This document shows positions 45,039-54,073 of a DNA stretch of 64,000 nucleotides, piece after piece. Position 1 is the stretch's first letter; every line of letters starts with the position of its first letter. The translations under genes were made by a program, and so were the position numbers. The notes beneath the pieces were generated by a model. The model did no database searches and was not told the DNA's origin. It worked only from the letters and a program-made list of their open reading frames with translations. The DNA is taken from assembly GCA_017536545.1 (NCBI GenBank), contig JAFXHF010000019.1:1-64000 (forward strand), written 5' to 3'. Origin of the DNA: a bacterium. Lineage in GTDB: Bacteria; Cyanobacteriota; Vampirovibrionia; Gastranaerophilales; Gastranaerophilaceae.

Positions 45039-45843
45039 ACTACCACAGCGTTTTGAAAATTCAAATAAGGCGACTTATGGTAAAGTGTTGAACTTTGCGG
45101 GTTCAGATTATATGCCTGGTGCGGCTTATTTATCAAGTGTTGCGGCATTGAAAGTTGGTTGTGGATATTGTTTTTTGTGTTCAACTGGCCGTGTAATTGA
45201 TGCGGTTGCAGCTCAAACACAGAATGTTGTATTCGCCCCACTTTATAAAAGAAATGAGTATATCTCGCAAGCAGATGTGGTTGAAATTGGTTGTGGTTTA
45301 TCCCAATCAGAGGATGCCGTTTGTATATTTAAGTCTGTTATTGAAAATTTGGATCCAGAAAAACCTTTGATTATTGATGCGGATGGATTAAATATTCTGG
45401 CTAAGAATGCAGATATGTTTTTGGATAAAGATTTTCAAAATGTAATATTGACGCCTCATCCTAAGGAGGCTGCACGTTTATTGGGTGTTGATGTTGACGA
45501 AATCCTTTCGGATTTACCATCATATGCTAAGGCAATATCAGCTGGATTTAATGCTATTACAGTTTTAAAATCTCATAAGACTTATGTAAGTACGCCTGAT
45601 GGAACTTTGTATGAAAACACTACTGGAAATAATGCCTTAGCTAAAGCAGGTTCTGGGGATGTTTTAACTGGTATGATTTCAGGGTTTGCTGCTCAGAATA
45701 TGAATTTATATCATGCAGCATGTTTAGGTGTTTATTTACACGGTTTAGCTGGAGATATAGCACGGGATAATTTGACCGAGTATTCGGTTATGGCATCAGA
45801 TCTGATTGATTATATTCCTAAAGCGATAAAAACATTAAAATAG
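45028..45843 (+). CDS. nnrD: NAD(P)HX dehydratase
   Basis: 271 residues. Ribokinase-like repair enzyme that dehydrates damaged NAD(P)H hydrates with ADP or ATP. Seen: GSDYMPGAAYLSSVAALKVGCGY, LIIDADGLNIL, ILTPHPKEAARLLG and the catalytic GSGDVLTGMISGFAAQ. The epimerase domain often fused at the N-terminus (NnrE) is absent. Its first 11 bases overlap trmL, and its stop codon lies in the stem of the terminator. Confidence 0.95.
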   Translation: MDYKLPQRFENSNKATYGKVLNFAGSDYMPGAAYLSSVAALKVGCGYCFLCSTGRVIDAVAAQTQNVVFAPLYKRNEYISQADVVEIGCGLSQSEDAVCIFKSVIENLDPEKPLIIDADGLNILAKNADMFLDKDFQNVILTPHPKEAARLLGVDVDEILSDLPSYAKAISAGFNAITVLKSHKTYVSTPDGTLYENTTGNNALAKAGSGDVLTGMISGFAAQNMNLYHAACLGVYLHGLAGDIARDNLTEYSVMASDLIDYIPKAIKTLK

Positions 45844-45872
45844 CCTAACAGATCTTTCTGTTAGGCTATTTT
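45837..45872. terminator. Bidirectional terminator
   Basis: A perfect 16-bp stem with a TCTT loop, A tract on one side and T tract on the other. It overlaps the nnrD stop codon and is shared with convergent speD. Confidence 0.92.
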
Positions 45873-45906
45873 GTTATTATAGTTTATTTTATTTAAAGGT
45901 TGTCGA

Positions 45907-46368
45907 TTACTCTTGGATTTGTGACATTAGTTTGAATGGTTCTTGAGCAACTTTCAATGTTTCTGGTGAAAGTATTCCTCTTTTTAATTCTGAAAAACTA
46001 GCGTTTTTAGAGTTAAATTTAGTTTTTAAGAATTCATATGCAACTTTAGGGTCGCATTTTGAACCACAAGTGAATAAATCTACTGCAGCGTAGCCAAGTT
46101 CTGGCCAAGTGTGAATAGCTAAGTGGCTTTCAGAAATAATTACAACACCTGAAACGCCGTGTGGGCTAAACATATGGAAACATTTTTGAACAATAGTTGC
46201 TCCACATTCTAAAGCTGCATCCATCATATATTTTTCAACTTTGTCTAAGCTGTTTAACGTATTTGGATCACATTCAAAAAACTCAGCAAGTACGTGTTGA
46301 CCTAAGTGGATCTCGTTATTTTCGTCTGAGTGAGTTTGTTGATACATGTCTAAAAGTGCGTTTGTCAA
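45907..46368 (-). CDS. speD: S-adenosylmethionine decarboxylase proenzyme
   Basis: 153 residues, prokaryotic short class. The proenzyme self-cleaves before S81 in IISESHLAIHTWPE to make the pyruvoyl cofactor. FTCGSKCDP holds the catalytic Cys. The product, decarboxylated SAM, donates aminopropyl groups to putrescine. The N-terminal 20 residues are extra. AAGGAG precedes the ATG. The PLP decarboxylase-like gene at 33729 is another polyamine candidate. Confidence 0.95.
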   Translation of the reverse strand: MTNALLDMYQQTHSDENNEIHLGQHVLAEFFECDPNTLNSLDKVEKYMMDAALECGATIVQKCFHMFSPHGVSGVVIISESHLAIHTWPELGYAAVDLFTCGSKCDPKVAYEFLKTKFNSKNASFSELKRGILSPETLKVAQEPFKLMSQIQE

Positions 46369-46581
46369 TTTATCTTTCTCCTTATGTCATAAATGTATAT
46401 TTTGAACACTATTACATAATATACTAAAAATTTATTTTTTGTTACCTTTTTAGTAAATATTTGCTTAGTGATTTTTAATAAATGTCAAAAAGACACTTGT
46501 AGGGGGTCTTTTTGGTTTTTATGATTGTTAAGTTTTATTAAACATCTTCAAATTAAGTGGCGTTTGTATTAAGATTTTCCT
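46369..46581. other. Divergent intergenic region with a hairpin
   Basis: The region holds the speD promoter side and the regulator's promoter side. At 46487-46513 AAAAAGAC, an 11-base loop and GTCTTTTT form a terminator-like hairpin that is symmetric enough to work either way. No gene was found. Confidence 0.5.
46547..46575 (+). promoter_or_regulatory. Weak promoter of the response regulator gene
   Basis: TTCAAA (46547-46552), 17 bases, TAAGAT (46570-46575), four of six consensus bases in each. If used, transcription would start at or just before the ATG at 46582, which has no ribosome site. Confidence 0.4.
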
Positions 46582-47280
46582 ATGAATAACAAGATTTTAG
46601 TAATTGATGATGATGTAGCAATTAACGAGCTAATTAAGGTAAATTTAGAGCTCGCTGGTTATAAAGTAGTGCAGGCCTTTGATGGAACAAAGGGGTTTGC
46701 TTTAGTGAAACAAGAGATGCCATCGCTTGTTGTTTTGGATGTTATGATGCCAGAAGTTGATGGGTTTACTGTTGCTAAACGTATTCGTCAAAATGAAGAT
46801 ACAAAAGAGATTCCAATTATCATGCTTACTGCTTTGTCGCAACTTAATGATAAGGTTACTGGTTTTAATTTAGGTGTGGATGATTATCTTGTTAAACCGT
46901 TTGAGGTTGAAGAGTTGATGGTTCGTGTTAGAGCTTTATTAAAACGCACTCATCAAATCCCAAAATCGGCTTCAACTCGTGATTTATTGACTTTAGGTGA
47001 AATTACATTGCTACCTGAAACTTACAATGTGAAAATCAATGATAAACAAGTGAAGTTAACTCCTATTGAATTTGATATTTTTAATTTGTTGTTCCAAAAT
47101 CATGGAAATATGGTTTCTTCTGCAAAGTTATTGAAAGATATTTGGGGATATTCTCCAGATGATGATATTGAGACAATTAGGGTACATATTCGTCATTTGA
47201 GAAGTAAAATAGATAAAATTTCTAATGGTAAAAAGTATATTGAAACTATTTATGGTGGCGGTTATAAACTAAATATTTAG
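46582..47280 (+). CDS. OmpR-family response regulator
   Basis: 232 residues. Receiver domain with the phospho-Asp in VVLDVMMPEVDGF (D53 region), the acidic pair DDD near the start and K in VDDYLVKPF. The C-terminal winged helix has LTPIEFDIFNLLFQNHGNMVSS and RVHIRHLRSKIDK, as in OmpR/PhoB. No histidine kinase is adjacent, so it is an orphan regulator. Its stop lies 8 bases before the helicase start and the AGAGGG that serves the helicase overlaps it. Confidence 0.95.
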   Translation: MNNKILVIDDDVAINELIKVNLELAGYKVVQAFDGTKGFALVKQEMPSLVVLDVMMPEVDGFTVAKRIRQNEDTKEIPIIMLTALSQLNDKVTGFNLGVDDYLVKPFEVEELMVRVRALLKRTHQIPKSASTRDLLTLGEITLLPETYNVKINDKQVKLTPIEFDIFNLLFQNHGNMVSSAKLLKDIWGYSPDDDIETIRVHIRHLRSKIDKISNGKKYIETIYGGGYKLNI

Positions 47281-47288
47281 AGGGTAAA

Positions 47289-50027
47289 TTGACTAAAGTT
47301 TTAAATTTTAAAGGGAAGTGGAGAAGTTATCAAAAAAGAATATTAGATGGGCTGGATTTTCATTTAATGGATGAAAAGCTTCACATTGTTGCTGCTCCAG
47401 GGGCTGGTAAAACAACTCTTGGGATAGAAGTTATTTCAAGAATTAATCGTTCAACTTTAGTTCTCTGCCCCACAAATACAATCAAAAATCAATGGAGAGA
47501 TCGTATTTGCTCTTCCTTTTTAGATGAAAAAGATTTTGGTTTGGTTTCGTTGGATATTAGAGATCCAAAATTTATAACTATTACAACTTATCAAGCTTTA
47601 CTCGCTGCTTTTTGCGGTTCTGTTGAAGTTGAAGATGATTCTGTTGAATTAGATTCTGAAGAGGAAGAGTCAGATTCTATTTTGTCGTCAAAGCGTTTTA
47701 ATCAATCAAAAGCAGATCAGATTATCAACCTTCTAAAATCTGCAAAAGTTACGTTATTGTGTTTTGATGAGGCCCATCATTTGCGAAAAGAATGGTGGAA
47801 AGCTCTTAATTATTTGGTTGAAGAGTTAAAGCCAAAACAAACAGTGGCTTTAACGGCTACTCCACCATATGATGTTGAATATTCTGAATGGGATAGGTAT
47901 GAAGCACTTTGTGGCCCTATTGACGAGTCGATATCTATTCCTGAACTAGTGAAAAATGGTGACTTATGCCCTCATCAAGATTATATCTATCTTTCAAATC
48001 TTCGTGATGATGAGAAAACTCTTATTCGAAAATGTTATTCGAATATAAATGAATTAATGAAAAAAATCTTGAATGATAAAGAATTGTTGGATTATTTAAG
48101 CAAAATGGAATTTTTAACACCAACTAATTATGAGGTTGAGGTTATCTTTAAAACCCCTGAATTGTTTGTTTCAATAGCATCTTTATTGTCAAAAGCTGGT
48201 TATAAAATTCCGAAGCAATTTTTGAAACTCTTTGGAGCAAGGCAAATTGAATTGCCTCGTTTTGACTTGACAAGAGCAAAGTATTTCTTGAATGGATTTC
48301 TTGTTACCAATAAGGATTATTTCCCTGGGATGGAAAATAAAATAGAAGAATACTATAATTATGCAAAACGTTTAGGGTTAGTGCAGAATAAAAGAATTGT
48401 TCTTGATGAAAGTGCAAAGGTTCAAAGACAAATTGCAAATTCTTTAGGCAAGTTAGATTCAATATCAGAAATTGTGGAAATTGAATCTCGTGCCTTAAAC
48501 AAAGATTTGAGGATGGTAATCTTAGCTGACTATATAAAAGCTTCTGGCAATGAAAACAATAGTTTAGGGGTTGTTCCTATTTGGCGAATTTTGAAAGATA
48601 AGTACAAAAAACGCTTAAATGTTGGGGTTTTATGTGGTTCTTTGATACTTTTGCCTGCAAGTATTATTGATGAATTTAGTTCGTTATTAACTAAAAAAAA
48701 TATTCCTTTAGATAGTATTTCAATGTCTATATCTCAGGAAGATTCTGATTTTTACAAAATAGTTCCAAAAGGTAGTGTTAAAAATCGTATTGTAGCTTTA
48801 GTTACAGAATTGTTCTGTGGTGGGAATATTCATATCCTTGTAGGTACTCAGGCTCTGTTGGGTGAGGGTTGGGATGCTCCGTGCATAAATTCTCTTATTT
48901 TATCAAGTACTGTAAGTTCTTATATGCTTTCAAATCAAATGAGAGGTCGTGCGATTCGTATTGATAAGAATAATCCAAATAAAATCTCTAATATTTGGCA
49001 TTTAGCATCTGTTAGAATTCCAAAACCTTCAGATCTGCTAGATCTTCAATTCTTTAAAGAAGCGGTTTCAGATACTCAATTAAACTTATTTGCTCCTGAT
49101 TTTTATGATTTACAACAGTTAACTAAACGTTTTGAAGGTTACGAAGCTCCTGCTTATTCAGGCTCAAATGAAATAACAAGCGGTATCGATAGAGTCTTTT
49201 CAATGAAGAATTTCAATAAAAATGTCGCTCAGTTTGGTAATTATGCAATTACTCTGCATAATGATAATGTAAAATCCCTTGCGGTAAAACGAAATCTAGT
49301 AAAAGTGTGGTGGGAAAAATCTTTAGATTTAGGTTATGGTAATGCTGCAATGTCTTTATCTGTTGGGGTTGATACTCCAAAACATACTGTGAGAACTTTA
49401 ACTTATACAAGCTATTTGGTAGTATTGAACTCTATTCTTGTTCTTTCCTTACCAATTTTATATTCATTATATTATTCGGGTAACAAGTTCTTGTTGTTTA
49501 TCGCTTTGCTTGTTTTGGCGGGTGTTCTGTTAAGTTTACTAATAAAGTTTTTAAAAACAGGAACTATTGTTGGTGTTATGAAGCAAGTTGCAATTGTGCA
49601 TCTTGAAGCTTTAGAATACCTTGGATATATCAAAACTTCTCTTAAAATGGTTGGAATAAATGTAACAAAATCTCAGGATGGAATTTTTGTTACTTGTAAA
49701 AATCTATCAACAGAAGAAAATAATTTGTTAATTAAGTGTTTGCAGGAGTTTTTAAATCCTATAGAAAATCCTAGATATGTTTTGGTTAAGCCTGATACTT
49801 TTCTTGGATTTATAAAACAGAAAGATTATTTTTCACTTCCAGCTATTGTTTCGCAAAGGAAAGAGGATGTATTAATTTTTGAACGTCTTTGGAAAAAGTA
49901 TATTGGCAATGTTGAGATATTTTATACAAGAAATCTAGAAGGACGAAAACGTTTATTAAAAGCTAGGAAAGACGCTTTTTCTAATAATATGAGAGATAAG
50001 TCTAAAAAGATTTCTAAATGGCAGTAG
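47289..50027 (+). CDS. SF2 helicase with two membrane helices
   Basis: 912 residues from a TTG start, supported by AGAGGG 5 bases upstream. RecA domain 1: Walker A AAPGAGKT (35-42), DEAH in CFDEAHH (160-163), ALTATPP (187-193), with an acidic insert (about 115-129). Domain 2 has VGTQALLGEGWDAPC and the Arg finger motif QMRGRAIRID (about 557-566). Two hydrophobic helices follow at about 708-728 and 732-755, then a ~150-residue tail that may be soluble. The layout suits a membrane-tethered DNA or RNA helicase. Type I-like R subunits and phage-defence helicases share the core but not the membrane part. Function unknown. Confidence 0.85.
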   Translation: MTKVLNFKGKWRSYQKRILDGLDFHLMDEKLHIVAAPGAGKTTLGIEVISRINRSTLVLCPTNTIKNQWRDRICSSFLDEKDFGLVSLDIRDPKFITITTYQALLAAFCGSVEVEDDSVELDSEEEESDSILSSKRFNQSKADQIINLLKSAKVTLLCFDEAHHLRKEWWKALNYLVEELKPKQTVALTATPPYDVEYSEWDRYEALCGPIDESISIPELVKNGDLCPHQDYIYLSNLRDDEKTLIRKCYSNINELMKKILNDKELLDYLSKMEFLTPTNYEVEVIFKTPELFVSIASLLSKAGYKIPKQFLKLFGARQIELPRFDLTRAKYFLNGFLVTNKDYFPGMENKIEEYYNYAKRLGLVQNKRIVLDESAKVQRQIANSLGKLDSISEIVEIESRALNKDLRMVILADYIKASGNENNSLGVVPIWRILKDKYKKRLNVGVLCGSLILLPASIIDEFSSLLTKKNIPLDSISMSISQEDSDFYKIVPKGSVKNRIVALVTELFCGGNIHILVGTQALLGEGWDAPCINSLILSSTVSSYMLSNQMRGRAIRIDKNNPNKISNIWHLASVRIPKPSDLLDLQFFKEAVSDTQLNLFAPDFYDLQQLTKRFEGYEAPAYSGSNEITSGIDRVFSMKNFNKNVAQFGNYAITLHNDNVKSLAVKRNLVKVWWEKSLDLGYGNAAMSLSVGVDTPKHTVRTLTYTSYLVVLNSILVLSLPILYSLYYSGNKFLLFIALLVLAGVLLSLLIKFLKTGTIVGVMKQVAIVHLEALEYLGYIKTSLKMVGINVTKSQDGIFVTCKNLSTEENNLLIKCLQEFLNPIENPRYVLVKPDTFLGFIKQKDYFSLPAIVSQRKEDVLIFERLWKKYIGNVEIFYTRNLEGRKRLLKARKDAFSNNMRDKSKKISKWQ

Positions 50028-50028
50028 T

Positions 50029-50064
50029 AAAAAAGAGTTCTTGATATTTCAAGAACTCTTTTTT
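50029..50064. terminator. Bidirectional terminator
   Basis: A perfect 16-bp stem (AAAAAAGAGTTCTTGA with its complement) and a TATT loop between the convergent helicase gene and rpsP. Confidence 0.92.
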
Positions 50065-50086
50065 GTATGTATCCTTTATCAGATAA

Positions 50087-50467
50087 CTACGCTTCAGCAA
50101 CTTCTTCAGCTGGAGCTTCAGCTTCTGCAGCAGCAGCCTCAGCAGCAGCTTTTGCAGCTTCTTCTTCAGCTTGTTTTTTAGCTAATGCTTTTTTAGAAAG
50201 TTTAACTGTTTCTTTTTTAACGTAGTTCAAAGTACCGTCATCGTTGCAGTTTTTGATTAGGTAAGCAACTGTTTCAGTAGGTTGAGCACCTTTTGAAATC
50301 CATTCAAGAGCAGCTGCTTTGTCTAATTTCATAACTTTAGTTTTTGGGTTGTAGTGACCTAATTCTTGGATTGGTCTACCTTCTCTTTTTGTTGTTGAAT
50401 TGATAACGATAATTCTGTATGTTGGAGCTTTTTTAGCACCTAATCTTTTTAATCTGATTTTTAACAT
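50087..50467 (-). CDS. rpsP: 30S ribosomal protein S16 with acidic tail
   Basis: 126 residues; the usual S16 is 80-90. The core is LKIRLKRLGAKKAPTYRIIV, REGRPIQELGHYNPKTK and LEWISKGAQPTETV. The added C-terminal ~40 residues are Ala/Glu-rich (AAAEAEAPAEEVAEA end), a disordered tail seen in some lineages. AAGGAAAAAT precedes the ATG. The usual operon partners (rimM, trmD, rplS) are not here. Confidence 0.97.
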   Translation of the reverse strand: MLKIRLKRLGAKKAPTYRIIVINSTTKREGRPIQELGHYNPKTKVMKLDKAAALEWISKGAQPTETVAYLIKNCNDDGTLNYVKKETVKLSKKALAKKQAEEEAAKAAAEAAAAEAEAPAEEVAEA

Positions 50468-50728
50468 TTTTTATTTTTCCTTCTTTTTTTGATTAAACTA
50501 ATCGGTAATTCAACCGCCGCTTGTTGTTTTACCTTAATCAGGATGAAGAGGAGTCACCTGATTATGCCATTATCAAAGCACAAACATAATTTCAGTGCAA
50601 GTGTTTGTAAATTATTCTGTAAAAATCAATCTTTTAGGCTATCTAATCTATTTGTATGAGTTGCTTTTATTGTTTTTTGAGGTAAAATTTAACAAGATAC
50701 ATGTAAAATATAAGAAGGATATTAAAAG
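50468..50728. other. Divergent leader region with three hairpins
   Basis: Between rpsP and tig, 261 bases. Inverted repeats: GGTAA/TTACC (50504-50508, 50529-50533), TAATCAGG/CCTGATTA (50535-50564, 14-base loop) and ACAAACA/TGTTTGT (50580-50608). None has a T tract. On the minus strand they would lie in the rpsP leader, where an autoregulatory structure is plausible. No known riboswitch class was recognised. Confidence 0.5.
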
Positions 50729-52051
50729 ATGGAAACAACATTAACAAAAGGTAAAGACAATTTAGTAACAATTAGTATGACTATTCCTGCAGCTGAAGCT
50801 ACAAGTGCTTACAATACTGCTGCTTCAAAAATCGCTCAATATATTAACGTAGACGGTTTTAGAAAAGGTAAAGCTCCAAGAGCTGTTGTAGAAAGACATG
50901 TTGGCGTTGATAGAATTCAACAAGAAGCTTTGGAAATTTTACTTCCAAAATACTTAGGCCAAGCTATTTATGACAACAAATTAGATGTTATATCTCAACC
51001 ATCTATCACAAATTACAAATTTGAAGCTGGTAAAGATGTTGAAGTTACTTTTGAAGTTGAAACAAGACCTGAAGTTTCTTTAGGCTCTTACAAAGGTTTA
51101 GATGTGAAAGTTGATGTTCCAGCTAAGGATGATTCAGCTTTTGATAAAGCTTTAGAAGGTTTCTTAACTCAACATTCATCAATGGAATTAGTTTTAGATA
51201 GACCATCTTCTGAAACTGATATCGTAGTTTTTGATTTTGATGGTGTATGTAATGGTGAGCCTATTCAGGGTGGTTCAGCTAAAGCTTATACTTTAGACTT
51301 AGCACATTCAAACTTTATCCCTGGATTTGCAGAACAATTAGTTGGTCATAATATCAATGAAGAATTTGATATTCAAGTTACATTCCCAGCTGAATACCAC
51401 GATGAAAAACTTAAAGGTCAGCCAGCTACTTTCTCTATTAAAATGAAAGAAATTAAACAAAGAGTTTTACCAGAATTGACTGATGAATTTGTAAAAAAAT
51501 CAAGCCAATTTGCTACAGTTGATGAGCTAAAAGCTGATATTCAATCTTACATTGATACTCAAAGAGAAAATATCAAAAAAGTTAACGCAGAAAATGCTGT
51601 ATTTAAATTAGTTGTAGAATCTACTTCAGTTGAAATTCCTCAGTCTATGGTTGATAGAGAAGTTGCTTCTTTAAAAGCTGAATATAAACAAAGACTTGCT
51701 TATCAAGGCGTAAATTGGGAAGAATTCTTGAAATCTCAAGGTGAAGAATTTGAAAAAACTTTAGCTGATGAAGCTGCTCTAAGAATTAAAAATTCTTTAA
51801 TTATTGATAAAATTTCAAAAGAAGTTGAAATTAAAGTTGAACAAGCTGATTTCCAAACAAAACTTGCTCAAATGTCAGGTGCGTATGGTGTAGCTCCTCA
51901 AGAATTGTTGAAACAGTTTGGTCAAAATCCTGATTTCTTGTCATCACTTTCTCAACAAATCGTAAATGACAAAGTTAGAGATTATCTACTTGCAAACAAC
52001 AATATCGAGTATGTTGAAGTAAAAGCTGATAAAGAAAAAGTTGAAGCGTAG
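50729..52051 (+). CDS. tig: Trigger factor
   Basis: 440 residues. Ribosome-bound chaperone and peptidyl-prolyl isomerase. The ribosome-binding loop is GFRKGKAPR (about residues 38-46). The PPIase domain lies at about 160-245 (FDFDGVCNGEPIQGG, FIPGFAEQLVGH), followed by the helical C domain (VPEE-type arms, e.g. VEIPQSMVDREV). AAGGAT lies before the ATG. It leads the tig-clpP-clpX cluster. Confidence 0.97.
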   Translation: METTLTKGKDNLVTISMTIPAAEATSAYNTAASKIAQYINVDGFRKGKAPRAVVERHVGVDRIQQEALEILLPKYLGQAIYDNKLDVISQPSITNYKFEAGKDVEVTFEVETRPEVSLGSYKGLDVKVDVPAKDDSAFDKALEGFLTQHSSMELVLDRPSSETDIVVFDFDGVCNGEPIQGGSAKAYTLDLAHSNFIPGFAEQLVGHNINEEFDIQVTFPAEYHDEKLKGQPATFSIKMKEIKQRVLPELTDEFVKKSSQFATVDELKADIQSYIDTQRENIKKVNAENAVFKLVVESTSVEIPQSMVDREVASLKAEYKQRLAYQGVNWEEFLKSQGEEFEKTLADEAALRIKNSLIIDKISKEVEIKVEQADFQTKLAQMSGAYGVAPQELLKQFGQNPDFLSSLSQQIVNDKVRDYLLANNNIEYVEVKADKEKVEA

Positions 52052-52092
52052 TAAAACGTAGTTATAATAAAAAGAAGAAAGGGAATTAAATC

Positions 52093-52683
52093 ATGAGTTT
52101 TGTACCTGTAGTAATTGAACAATCAAGCAGAGGCGAAAGATCATTCGATATCTTTTCAAGATTATTAAGAGAAAGAATTATCTTCTTAGGAACTGCTATT
52201 GATGATATGGTTGCTAACCTAGTTGTAGCTCAATTGCTTTTACTAGATAGCGAAAATCCAGAAAAAGATATTATGTTATATATCAACAGCCCAGGTGGTA
52301 GCGTAACTGCAGGTCTTGCAATTTATGATACTATGCAACACATAAGAGCTGATGTATCTACAATTTGTTTAGGTCAAGCAGCTTCTATGGGTGCATTCCT
52401 ACTTTCTTCTGGTACTAAAGGAAAGAGAATGGCTTTACCTCACTCTAGAGTTCTTATTCACCAACCTCTAGGTGGTGCTCAAGGTCAAGCTACTGATATC
52501 GAAATTCAAGCTCAAGAAATTTTGAGATTGAAAAAAGCGTTAAACGAAACTTTAGCAGCTAACACTGGTCAATCTATCAAGAAAATTGAAAAAGATACTG
52601 ATAGAGACTATATCATGACTCCTCAAGAAGCTCTTGAATATGGTATGATTGATAAAGTTATTACTCGTGACATAGTTAAATAA
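52093..52683 (+). CDS. clpP: ATP-dependent Clp protease proteolytic subunit
   Basis: 196 residues. Catalytic Ser98 in GQAASMGAF, His123 in [11 protein letters not shown] and Asp in [30 protein letters not shown] lines the oxyanion hole. It forms the two-ring chamber with ClpX. A GAAAGGGAATT site precedes the ATG. Confidence 0.98.
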   Translation: MSFVPVVIEQSSRGERSFDIFSRLLRERIIFLGTAIDDMVANLVVAQLLLLDSENPEKDIMLYINSPGGSVTAGLAIYDTMQHIRADVSTICLGQAASMGAFLLSSGTKGKRMALPHSRVLIHQPLGGAQGQATDIEIQAQEILRLKKALNETLAANTGQSIKKIEKDTDRDYIMTPQEALEYGMIDKVITRDIVK

Positions 52684-52706
52684 TTGTAATTTGGAGATAA
52701 AATTAA

Positions 52707-54011
52707 ATGCCAAAAAACGATGATAAATTAAAATGTTCCTTTTGCGGAAAAACTCAAGACCAAGTAAAAAAACTTATTGCAGGTCCTGAAGTTTATATCT
52801 GTGACGAGTGTGTGGAACTTTGTAATGAAATCTTAGATGAAGAATTCTTTGATTCAAAAGACAAGGAAGCTTCAGCTGAGGGTAAAGATGCTGAGAAAGC
52901 GGAAAAACAAATTCCAAAACCTCACGAAATTAAGGAATATTTAGACCAATATATTGTTGGTCAAGATGATGCTAAAAAAGTGTTATCTGTTGCGGTTTAC
53001 AATCACTATAAACGTTTGAAACACAATAAAGATAACGAAAAAGATGCAGTTGAAATTCAAAAATCTAATATCTTGTTAGTTGGTCCAACTGGTTCTGGTA
53101 AAACTTTATTAGCTCAGACTTTAGCTAAAATGCTTGATGTACCATTTGCAGTTGCTGATGCTACTACATTAACTGAAGCTGGTTATGTTGGTGATGACGT
53201 TGAAAATATTCTTCTTCGTTTATATCAGAACGCTGAATTTGATTCAGCAAAAGCTGAACGTGGTATTATTTATATTGATGAAATTGATAAAATTTCTAGA
53301 AAATCTGAAAATACATCTATAACAAGAGATGTTTCAGGTGAAGGTGTACAACAGGCTTTATTAAAAATGATTGAAGGTACTGTTGCTCACGTTCCACCTC
53401 AAGGCGGTCGTAAACACCCTCATCAAGAATTTATCGAAATCGATACAAGCAATATCTTATTTATCGTTGGTGGAGCATTTGTTGGTTTAGAAAAAATCGT
53501 TGATGCTCGTGCTGGCGAAGGTAATTCAGTTGGTTTTGGTGCTAAAGCTCCAATGTCACAAGCTGAAAAAGAAGCTCAAGCAGTTAGATTATTGAAAAAA
53601 CTTCAACCTGAAGACTTGTTAAAATTCGGTTTGATTCCAGAATTTATCGGTCGTGTTCCGGTTTATGCAGTATTAGACCAGTTAAATGAAAAAACATTGA
53701 AAATGATTTTAACTGAACCTAAAAATGCTGTTCTAAAACAATATCAAGCTCTATTAAAAATGGACGGTGTTGATTTAGAATTTGAACCTGATGCAGTTGA
53801 ATTGATCGCAAAAGAAGCTATTAAGCGTAAAACTGGTGCTCGTGCATTACGTTCTATCGTAGAAGAAATTATGTTAGATGTAATGTATGATGTTCCAACT
53901 AAAGAAAATCTTGATAAGTTTGTAGTGACTTCTGATATGGTTAAAAATCGTAAAAATGCTGAAGTTGTGAAACTGCCAACGAAAGATTCTTCTGCTGAGA
54001 TTTCAGCTTAA
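52707..54011 (+). CDS. clpX: ATP-dependent Clp protease ATPase subunit ClpX
   Basis: 434 residues. The zinc-binding domain (C10, C13, C32, C35) is [18 protein letters not shown]...CDECVELC. The AAA+ core has Walker A GPTGSGKT, Walker [10 protein letters not shown] and [19 protein letters not shown], plus the ClpP-binding IGF-type loop [10 protein letters not shown]. It unfolds tagged proteins for ClpP, encoded 23 bases upstream. Confidence 0.98.
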   Translation: MPKNDDKLKCSFCGKTQDQVKKLIAGPEVYICDECVELCNEILDEEFFDSKDKEASAEGKDAEKAEKQIPKPHEIKEYLDQYIVGQDDAKKVLSVAVYNHYKRLKHNKDNEKDAVEIQKSNILLVGPTGSGKTLLAQTLAKMLDVPFAVADATTLTEAGYVGDDVENILLRLYQNAEFDSAKAERGIIYIDEIDKISRKSENTSITRDVSGEGVQQALLKMIEGTVAHVPPQGGRKHPHQEFIEIDTSNILFIVGGAFVGLEKIVDARAGEGNSVGFGAKAPMSQAEKEAQAVRLLKKLQPEDLLKFGLIPEFIGRVPVYAVLDQLNEKTLKMILTEPKNAVLKQYQALLKMDGVDLEFEPDAVELIAKEAIKRKTGARALRSIVEEIMLDVMYDVPTKENLDKFVVTSDMVKNRKNAEVVKLPTKDSSAEISA

Positions 54012-54034
54012 TATATAGTTATAAACTGGCAAAA

Positions 54035-54071
54035 AAAACTACCTAGTGTTTTTAATATATTAGGTAGTTTT
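54035..54071 (+). terminator. Terminator after clpX, touching next start codon
   Basis: AAAACTACCTA and TAGGTAGTTTT with a 15-base loop, then TTTT. The next ATG is at 54074, inside the end of the T tract. Confidence 0.85.
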
Positions 54072-54073
54072 TT

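Noticed and set aside
50500-50610. Signal recognition particle RNA
   Set aside because: The conserved GGAAGGAGCAGC-type apical loop is absent from both strands.
50564-50659. 31-residue plus-strand frame preceded by GAGGAG
   Set aside because: The spacing to the ATG is too long, the product resembles nothing, and the region is better explained by inverted repeats.
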